Shown one piece after another: positions 1 through 4,367 of a stretch of 8,303 nt of DNA. The stretch covers positions 1 through 8,303 of the forward strand of contig JAGNPU010000063.1 of the NCBI GenBank assembly GCA_017989485.1, given 5' to 3'. Each line of letters opens with the position of its first letter. Position 1 is the first letter of the stretch. The stretch is from Neisseriaceae bacterium. Lineage in GTDB: Bacteria > Pseudomonadota > Gammaproteobacteria > Burkholderiales > Neisseriaceae. The notes below the pieces were generated by a model. That model searched no databases and was not told the origin of the DNA. It saw only the letters and a program-made list of their open reading frames with translations. Both the position numbers and the translations under genes were made by a program.

Positions 1-765
1 GTCGGCGGCGCAATAGGCGCCGCGCTGCTGCCGGTGATTGCCTATTATTGGGGGTTTGCCCTCGTGTACGCAGTTCTGGCCCTGATGTGCCTGATGAGCG
101 CCGGCGCCACATGGCTTTGGCTGCACGAATACCCCCTCACGCCCCAACCAGAGGCAGACCACGCCCCCACAAATCTCCCCTCTCCCCTCAAACGCTGGGC
201 CGTTTGGCGGCTTGCCCTGGCCAGTGGCCTACTGACGGTGCCTCAGATTGCGGTTTTGACGTTCGCGGGCATCTACCTGCACGACGCCCACCATTTAGGA
301 ATGGACATGCTGGTCCTGCTGTTAATTATTGTTCAGCTACTGGGTGGGGCCTTGCGTATTTTGAGTGGTCGGCTTTCCGACAAATACAGAAACCGCCGTC
401 GTTTTATTCGGGGATTCGGCATGCTGGCAGGCCTCACCATGATCGGTGCCGCCCTGTCTCATTCTGGCCCCAGCTCAGTCGTCTGGCTGCTCATCTGTTG
501 CAGTGGCATTTTTGCCAACGCCTGGCATGGTGTTGCCTACACAGAAATTGCCGTCATGGCAGGGGCACACCGAGCCGGCTCTGCCATCGGACTAGAAGGC
601 ATGGCCGTGTTTTCTGCCGCCTTTGTGACGCCGTTTCTGATGCCCATCATCCTGGCGCATACCTCGTGGCCAGCCGTATGGGGCTTGATCGGCATGGTGG
701 CCCTGATCGCCGTGCCGCTTGCCCCTGGCCAAAGCGCAAACAAGCACAAAATAGGCAGCGCATGA
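1..765 (+). CDS. MFS transporter, C-terminal part (5' end outside window)
   Basis: The reading frame is open from base 1 (VGGAIGAALLPVIAYYWG) and ends at TGA 763-765, giving about 254 visible residues. The GTG at 34 lies inside a membrane segment and is not a credible start. Seven to eight hydrophobic segments are visible: roughly residues 1-20, 21-41, 66-92, 100-122, 136-153, 158-178, 196-220 and 222-242. A hydrophilic central loop (about 42-65) is typical of the linker between the two six-helix halves of an MFS protein. Residues 122-134 (SGRLSDKYRNRRR) match the MFS motif A loop (G-x-L-S-D-x-x-x-R-R), here in the second half, between TM8 and TM9. The general layout recalls the large bacterial MFS_1 group, but the substrate cannot be read from this fragment. 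The protein sits in the inner membrane. It converges on the small exported protein gene downstream and shows no link to the other genes. Confidence 0.88.
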   Translation, partial: VGGAIGAALLPVIAYYWGFALVYAVLALMCLMSAGATWLWLHEYPLTPQPEADHAPTNLPSPLKRWAVWRLALASGLLTVPQIAVLTFAGIYLHDAHHLGMDMLVLLLIIVQLLGGALRILSGRLSDKYRNRRRFIRGFGMLAGLTMIGAALSHSGPSSVVWLLICCSGIFANAWHGVAYTEIAVMAGAHRAGSAIGLEGMAVFSAAFVTPFLMPIILAHTSWPAVWGLIGMVALIAVPLAPGQSANKHKIGSA

Positions 766-788
766 TCGCGTCCGCTTAAACCCCGTCC

Positions 789-810
789 CCTGAGGCGCCG
801 GCGCCTCAGG
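789..810. repeat. 22-bp perfect loopless palindrome between convergent genes
   Basis: Two 11-base arms (CCTGAGGCGCC and its reverse complement) meet with no spacer. The motif GCCTCAG at 803-809 recurs at 813-819, so the left arm could instead pair with the second copy to give a hairpin with a real loop. It lies in the 78-base gap between two convergent genes, where a bidirectional terminator would be expected. There is no T-tract on either side, so it is not a classic intrinsic terminator. It may act in termination or be a protein-binding site. Confidence 0.55.
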
Positions 811-843
811 CGGCCTCAGTGCCCCATGTCCGCCATCGCATCA

Positions 844-1275
844 CTACTCCAAAATAGACGCCCCACGCTCTAACACCTTAAACTCGGGCGCCACTAAAAT
901 AATGCGTGGCGAGCCCATAGAGCACTCGGTAAACGTGGCTTCACTAATGGTCAGCACTTCAAAGGTGCGGCCATCCCGCGTGGTCATGCTCACCTTTTGG
1001 ATTTGGCGGTACACGTCTTCCTCTTGCGCGAATTGATACTTGCCCACCTTCGTGGATTCCAACAGCGTTGTTTTCAGCTTGGCAAAATCCACCCCCGCCG
1101 AATCCACAATATACTGATTGGCCACCATGCTGGACAGAGTCAGCTGGGTGGCCCAATTGCTTTCGCCATAACACGCCGGCGTAGCCGCCGTACCCCATGG
1201 CCACACTTTGGCGCTGGCCTGCACGCTCAACCCCATGCACACCACCAGCGCCAATACCCTATTTAATGTCTTCAT
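844..1275 (-). CDS. Small exported protein of unknown function
   Basis: This 143-residue protein starts with a clear Sec signal peptide: basic N-terminus (MKTLNR), hydrophobic core (VLALVVCMGLSV) and a signal peptidase I site after QASA at about residue 22-23, leaving a mature protein beginning KVWPWG. The mature part is about 120 residues with no further membrane segment, so it is probably periplasmic. It holds two cysteines, one in PACYGE (about 35) and one in TECSMG (about 118), which could form a disulfide. The C-terminal half is rich in beta-type residues (RTFEVLTISEATF, RIILVAPEF). ATG at 1273-1275 is preceded by AGGATGGG at a suitable distance. I recognise no family. The gene appears to be monocistronic, with an upstream AT-rich promoter region and a convergent transporter gene downstream. 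Confidence 0.8.
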   Translation of the reverse strand: MKTLNRVLALVVCMGLSVQASAKVWPWGTAATPACYGESNWATQLTLSSMVANQYIVDSAGVDFAKLKTTLLESTKVGKYQFAQEEDVYRQIQKVSMTTRDGRTFEVLTISEATFTECSMGSPRIILVAPEFKVLERGASILE

Positions 1276-1439
1276 TTACCCATCCTATTCAACCACCATT
1301 AGCCCACACAGGGCACGCACACTTAACTACCACCACCCGCCATCATACCATCGTCATCAATAAAGCGATTTGCCATACCGCAAACAATCCCCCGACGGCG
1401 TGCCGCCTTTATCTTTAATCTATAATTTAAAATAATCGG

Positions 1440-1467
1440 ATAATAAATGACTTAGTTAAATCAACAA
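1440..1467 (-). promoter_or_regulatory. Candidate sigma-70 promoter for the exported protein gene at 844-1275
   Basis: Read on the minus strand, TTGTTG (1462-1467) and TATTAT (1440-1445) are separated by 16 bases. They lie in an AT-rich block in an otherwise GC-rich region, directed at the small exported protein gene. The implied 5' leader is about 160 bases, which is long, so a closer start site is possible. Confidence 0.35.
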
Positions 1468-1562
1468 CCCACCCAGTGCGTCATTTTTACCTCAAGGGCC
1501 GATTTATGCTTTATCCAACAAAATGCCCGTCGTACACTCGTCATGCTCGGTTGTTTGACCCA

Positions 1563-1673
1563 CCGGCCTAGCCGGCCTGAGCCCGCTAACGGCAATCGGA
1601 TCGGCGACGCATCAAGCAGGCCATGGTTGCGAACGTTTGCGCCTGCTTGGTGGCAGGAGCAAAACAGGGCTTA
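1563..1673 (+). promoter_or_regulatory. Potentially structured leader upstream of the amidotransferase gene
   Basis: Three pairings can be drawn. CCGGC (1563-1567) pairs with GCCGG (1571-1575) over a 3-base loop. CAAGCAGGC (1613-1621) pairs perfectly with GCCTGCTTG (1641-1649). TGAGCCC (1578-1584) pairs with GGGCTTA (1667-1673), with one G-U, and would close a domain around the second hairpin. CCTGC (1642-1646) can also pair with GCAGG (1653-1657), which would break the second hairpin, so two states are possible. No T-tract follows. I do not recognise a known riboswitch class. The structure is inferred by eye and may not be functional. Confidence 0.3.
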
Positions 1674-1704
1674 ATCCACACCTCACACCTAGGGAGTACA
1701 GGCG

Positions 1705-2388
1705 ATGCACATTCACGTCCTACAACACCACATTGACGAAGGCCCTGGCCTCATTGCGCAATGGGCACTAGTGCGACACCATTTTTTGCACATCCACCAC
1801 GTTAACGCCAACACACACTTTTCGGCCTTGCCCATGGCAGACCTGCTCGTGATCCTGGGCGGGCCAATGAGCGTCAACGATACCGCCCCCTGGTTAGCCC
1901 ATGAACGTGATTACATTGCGGCCCACCTGCGTCAACACCGGCCCATCATCGGCATTTGCCTTGGCGCCCAACAAATCGCCAAGGTGTTGGGCGCCAAAGT
2001 TGAGGGCAATACCCACCGTGAAGCCGGCTGGTATCCGATTCACGCCACCACCGAGGCGCCAAACTGGCTCCCCAAAAGCATGACCGTCTTACACTGGCAC
2101 GGCGAAGTCTTTGACTTGCCCCAGGGGGCAAACAGGCTGTTTGCTTCTGACGTGACGCCGAACCAGGGCTTTCTCTACCAAGACCACGTATTGGCTTTAC
2201 AGTGCCATTTAGAGGTCACCGCCACCGACGTGGCCAAGCTGGTGGCAAGCGACGCGGCTTATCTGGATGGCCGTGAACACACCCAAACCGCACAAGACAT
2301 CACCGAGTTCGCCGTCCCCAGTCAAAATAAAGAGGTCATGTATCGGCTGCTGGACCACATCGCCAGCCCAGCGCCCGCAGGCGCCTAG
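1705..2388 (+). CDS. Class I glutamine amidotransferase-like protein (GMP synthase GATase-domain type)
   Basis: This 227-residue soluble protein has the class I GATase fold signatures. The nucleophile elbow is GICLGAQQIA with the catalytic cysteine at residue 85. The oxyanion-type strand LVILGGPMSVND lies at 48-59. The catalytic His-Glu pair is in QCHLEVT (H168, E170). The HWHGEVFDLP segment (130-139) is characteristic of stand-alone proteins of the GuaA-amidotransferase-like group (COG0518, YfeJ-like). All three residues of the triad are present, so glutamine hydrolysis is likely. No synthetase domain or partner gene lies nearby, so the acceptor of the ammonia, or a hydrolase role on another gamma-glutamyl compound, is unknown. 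The start is well supported: ATG at 1705 follows AGGGAG (1691-1696) by 8 bases. The stop TAG is at 2386-2388, just before a strong terminator. Confidence 0.88.
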   Translation: MHIHVLQHHIDEGPGLIAQWALVRHHFLHIHHVNANTHFSALPMADLLVILGGPMSVNDTAPWLAHERDYIAAHLRQHRPIIGICLGAQQIAKVLGAKVEGNTHREAGWYPIHATTEAPNWLPKSMTVLHWHGEVFDLPQGANRLFASDVTPNQGFLYQDHVLALQCHLEVTATDVAKLVASDAAYLDGREHTQTAQDITEFAVPSQNKEVMYRLLDHIASPAPAGA

Positions 2389-2403
2389 GTGACGACACAC
2401 GCA

Positions 2404-2432
2404 AACAGGGCTGCTCAATGAGCAGCCCTGTT
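2404..2432. terminator. Bidirectional hairpin terminator between convergent genes
   Basis: A perfect 13-base-pair stem (AACAGGGCTGCTC with its complement) encloses a 3-base AAT loop. On the plus strand it is followed by GTTGGCTT and then a T-rich stretch at 2447-2457. On the minus strand it is followed by TTTGCG. It begins 16 bases after the amidotransferase stop and lies 22 bases beyond the repressor stop on the other strand, so it can serve both convergent genes. Confidence 0.8.
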
Positions 2433-2453
2433 GTTGGCTTAATGCTTTAATTT

Positions 2454-3128
2454 TTAATTCAACTTACCCTGGCGTGAATGACACAGGCCAATGATTTCCA
2501 CGCTGTGGTCGGCAAACACGTCTGGCTGCAACACCTCTTGCGGGTAGATTGGGTTGTCGGAGATCACCCGTATCGAGCCGTCTAACAGCCACTGTAACCG
2601 CTTCACCCTTAGGGCATCCCCCACGCGCAATAAGAATACCCCGTCGCCTTTGCGCTGCGCCATATTCACCAACACGGCATCGCCGGTATTCAGGGTAGGC
2701 GACATGCTTTCACCCGCAATCGTGATCACGGCAAGGTCTTTCGGGTATAAGCCCTCATCGCGCAACCAAGTCCCCAAGTAATGCAGCTTATTCACAATCT
2801 GTTCTTCGCTGAAGAAGCTGCCATAACCGGCGCTGGCGGCCACGTCATACATCGGCACGCTCACGTAGTCCTCGTCGTCATTGGCCGCCACGGCCAACTG
2901 AGGGGCGCTGTCTTGACCGAATAAAATCCAATCCAGGCTGACGGCCCGATCTGTCGCAATTTGCATACACTTTTCGAGAGGGATGACGTTTCTTGTCTTC
3001 CATGAGTAAACCGTTTGCCGGTTTACCCCCAGCACAGCGGCTAAGTCACTGTCTTTATTGACCTCATACAAAGTCTTCACTCTGGCCACGATGGCGGCAA
3101 AATCGGCTTCTTTGTCCATAATTTGCAT
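2454..3128 (-). CDS. CI/LexA-like transcriptional repressor with S24 self-cleavage domain
   Basis: From the ATG at 3126-3128 this is 224 residues. The numbering here counts from a possible TTG start at 3138-3140 (228 residues). Residues about 14-75 match the phage CI repressor helix-turn-helix family (DLAAVLGVNRQTVYSWKTRN, then a tail ending SLDWILFGQ). Residues about 97-220 form a LexA/UmuD-type S24 peptidase domain: cleavage site A104-G105 in ASAGYG, nucleophile Ser145 in GESMSP, and general base Lys180 in RVKRLQ. The Ser-Lys spacing of 35 is close to that of LexA and UmuD. The domain looks intact, so RecA-stimulated self-cleavage after DNA damage is plausible, by family knowledge. Start choice is unsure: TTG 3140, ATG 3128 and ATG 3119 all lack a clear ribosome-binding site. 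It is divergent from the small basic protein gene, the likely target. No integrase or other phage gene is visible. LexA itself is unlikely because the DNA-binding domain is of CI type. Confidence 0.9.
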   Translation of the reverse strand: MQIMDKEADFAAIVARVKTLYEVNKDSDLAAVLGVNRQTVYSWKTRNVIPLEKCMQIATDRAVSLDWILFGQDSAPQLAVAANDDEDYVSVPMYDVAASAGYGSFFSEEQIVNKLHYLGTWLRDEGLYPKDLAVITIAGESMSPTLNTGDAVLVNMAQRKGDGVFLLRVGDALRVKRLQWLLDGSIRVISDNPIYPQEVLQPDVFADHSVEIIGLCHSRQGKLN

Positions 3129-3289
3129 ACTTTCGATCAATATTTTGAAAATAGGTCTTACATGTACGCATATTTTGTACTAATATGGTCATGTCCAACA
3201 TTTGTTGACACATAGTAACATTTTTTTTTGGAATGATACAGTTTGATGACTTATTTCTTCATTAACTGTTTACGACGAAGGAAGCAACC
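3129..3289. promoter_or_regulatory. Divergent operator/promoter region between repressor and small basic protein
   Basis: This AT-rich gap holds several candidate operator elements. There is a dyad TATTTTGAAAATA (3141-3153), a palindrome TACATGTA (3159-3166) and an imperfect dyad TGTC-C-AAC / GTTGACA (3192-3210). Direct repeats are ATATTTTG at 3140-3147 and 3170-3177 (30 bases apart), and AACATTT at 3197-3203 and 3217-3223 (20 bases apart). The imperfect dyad overlaps a perfect TTGACA. The first dyad touches the start region of the repressor gene. The arrangement suits a repressor controlling both itself and the divergent gene, but binding is inferred. Confidence 0.5.
3205..3233 (+). promoter_or_regulatory. 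Candidate promoter of the small basic protein gene
   Basis: A perfect -35 box TTGACA lies at 3205-3210. The hexamer at 17-base spacing (3228-3233, TTGGAA) is a poor -10, and the better-looking TGATAC (3234-3239) is 23 bases away. The spacer contains a run of nine T (3221-3229). The -35 is convincing, while the -10 is not. Confidence 0.35.
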
Positions 3290-3568
3290 ATGACCACCCT
3301 CACCCACCATCGCCACACTCAGGCAAAAACCCTATTGGGCAACCCACACAAAAAAATGCCGAGCGCCTGGGGCAAGCTATGGGGGACGGTCACCAAATTA
3401 AAAATCAAAAGCATCGATCAGCGCATGGCCGCCATTGATCAGGCGCTGGCATGGGAGCTCAAACAGGGCGTCTCATTTGCCCGCCGCCTGGCCCTGAGCA
3501 ATCAGGTGACCGCCGCCAAGAAAAAACTCCAGCAGCAAAAAGACCGCCTCAGCCACGCCCTTCATTAA
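3290..3568 (+). CDS. Small, highly basic protein of unknown function, divergent from the S24 repressor
   Basis: This 92-residue protein has about 17 Lys/Arg against 4 Asp/Glu, plus 6 His and no Cys. There is no signal peptide or membrane segment, so it is probably cytoplasmic. The N-terminal 25 residues look disordered and polar. A Trp-containing stretch follows (W27, W31), and residues about 40-90 are predicted by eye to be helical with coiled-coil character (AAKKKLQQQKDRLSHAL). Such composition suits nucleic-acid binding or contact with an acidic partner, but no family is recognised. The start is well supported: ATG 3290 follows AAGGAAG (3278-3284) by 5 bases. It is transcribed away from the CI-like repressor across a shared operator-rich gap, the position of an early gene in a phage switch. 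A GC-rich palindrome lies just after the stop. Confidence 0.75.
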   Translation: MTTLTHHRHTQAKTLLGNPHKKMPSAWGKLWGTVTKLKIKSIDQRMAAIDQALAWELKQGVSFARRLALSNQVTAAKKKLQQQKDRLSHALH

Positions 3569-3570
3569 GG

Positions 3571-3585
3571 CGGCCGCGGCGGCCG
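3571..3585. terminator. GC-rich palindrome between convergent genes, possible terminator
   Basis: CGGCCGC and GCGGCCG flank a single central G. The element sits in the 31-base gap between the stop of the small basic protein gene and the stop of the convergent exported protein gene. There is no T-tract and no real loop, so it is only a weak terminator candidate. Confidence 0.3.
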
Positions 3586-3599
3586 ATGGCCACGTATGC

Positions 3600-4184
3600 T
3601 TAAGGTGTGCGCGTCAGCGGCACCATGATGATGCCGCCCGTCACCGTGGGCACAGAAAACGACCAGACTAAAAAATACTGGGCTTTTCTGAGCTTAGCCG
3701 GCCGGTCTTTGGCCAATAACACTCTGGCTAAGTCGTCTTTCGACCACGCCTGTTTGCCATACAGATTGCCCAAATCAAAGCGCATAAGGTAAATCTCCTC
3801 TCGCTCATCTAGACGTTGCCCGCACGGCACTGCCGCCTGGCCTGTGTGGTTTCGGCGCAAACCAAAGCCCTCATGCTGCATGGCCGACCACATTGCCCGC
3901 TCTTTGTCGTCTAGGGCCTGGGTTGCCTGGGCTTGCGTCTGGTGCTGAAGGACATAAGCGCCCTGCTGTGCGGTCAGCCTAAACCCCTCGACCACACCAT
4001 CATATTGCTTAAACAACGCCGATAAGATTTCCTGCCCAAAGGCCTGCCCATCCTCACTGGCCAATGGGCTGCTTTGGTAATGGCCGCCTAAATCACACCC
4101 GGCCCAGGTTAAGCCACTCAGCAACAGCACGGCCAGGCCGCTGCCCCACCTTTGCCGTAGCGCCCTCAATGGTTTTTGCTTCAT
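3600..4184 (-). CDS. Exported protein of unknown function
   Basis: This 194-residue protein begins with a basic stretch (MKQKPLRALRQRW) and a hydrophobic core (GLAVLLLSGLTWA), a Sec signal sequence. Cleavage is likely after TWA, before GCDLGG. The Cys at residue 30 is placed like a lipoprotein cysteine, but Trp at -3 is a poor lipobox, so a soluble periplasmic form is favoured. A second Cys (121, VPCGQ) could pair with Cys30. The mature region is mostly polar with a Gln/Ala-rich helical part (72-92, including HQTQAQATQA) and a beta-like C-terminus (YFLVWSFSVPTVTGGIIMVPL). No catalytic motif or family is recognised. ATG at 4182-4184 follows AAGG by 7 bases on the minus strand. It has the same direction as the downstream-metabolism operon, but a strong terminator separates them, so it has its own promoter. 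Confidence 0.78.
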   Translation of the reverse strand: MKQKPLRALRQRWGSGLAVLLLSGLTWAGCDLGGHYQSSPLASEDGQAFGQEILSALFKQYDGVVEGFRLTAQQGAYVLQHQTQAQATQALDDKERAMWSAMQHEGFGLRRNHTGQAAVPCGQRLDEREEIYLMRFDLGNLYGKQAWSKDDLARVLLAKDRPAKLRKAQYFLVWSFSVPTVTGGIIMVPLTRTP

Positions 4185-4213
4185 GTTCCTGCCTTGTTGT
4201 TCATCACTTCAAC

Positions 4214-4219
4214 ATCATA
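4214..4219 (-). promoter_or_regulatory. Candidate -10 box for the exported protein gene at 3600-4184
   Basis: On the minus strand TATGAT lies about 30 bases before the ATG and would give a short leader containing the AAGG ribosome-binding site. No convincing -35 is seen at 16-18 bases. It lies downstream of the operon terminator, where an independent promoter is needed. Confidence 0.3.
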
Positions 4220-4277
4220 GCCGACGTCGCCTCACCTGCCTTTGATCGTCCTTAAGCTTAGCCAACAGCGCACGGCC

Positions 4278-4313
4278 AAAAAAAACCGGTCAAGCCGAAA
4301 GGCCATGACCGGT
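4278..4313 (-). terminator. Strong intrinsic terminator of the 2-oxoadipate/D-2-hydroxyglutarate operon
   Basis: Read on the minus strand, an 8-base-pair stem (ACCGGTCA with TGACCGGT) encloses a nested 3-base-pair GCC/GGC stem with a 4-base loop and is followed by seven to eight T (the complement of A 4278-4285). It lies 54 bases after the stop codon of the DUF1338 gene. This is a typical Rho-independent terminator, and it isolates the exported protein gene beyond it. Confidence 0.88.
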
Positions 4314-4367
4314 AAAAAACGTTCAACTTAAAACAGGGTGAAACAGAGAAAAAAATCGGGCTAGGCC

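Larger units (their letters stand above)
1276..1704. other. 429-base gene-free region with AT-rich promoter block and GC-rich leader
   Basis: No plausible coding sequence is seen on either strand. The gap separates two divergent genes. Bases about 1405-1460 are strongly AT-rich, including a perfect plus-strand TATAAT (1421-1426) without a good -35, and a minus-strand promoter candidate at 1440-1467. A further plus-strand candidate is TTTATC (1510-1515), 17 bases, TACACT (1533-1538). From about 1560 to 1675 the sequence is GC-rich with several inverted repeats, described separately. Confidence 0.6.

Noticed and set aside
34..36. GTG as start of a complete transporter gene
   Set aside because: The frame is open to base 1 and the codon lies inside a membrane helix, so the gene is simply cut by the window edge.
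48..779. A long second reading frame overlapping the transporter
   Set aside because: Its product is rich in Pro, Arg and His with no domain pattern, while the other frame gives clear membrane helices; it is a shadow.
1197..1418. Small reading frame on the plus strand upstream of the amidotransferase
   Set aside because: It starts inside the opposite-strand exported protein gene, has no ribosome-binding site and gives a low-complexity Thr/Pro/His product.
1550..1660. Possible tRNA in the GC-rich gap
   Set aside because: The stems do not form a cloverleaf, and there is no recognisable T-loop motif or acceptor end.
2454..3568. Remnant of a complete prophage
   Set aside because: Only a repressor and one small gene are present; no integrase, structural genes, attachment repeats or composition break could be seen.
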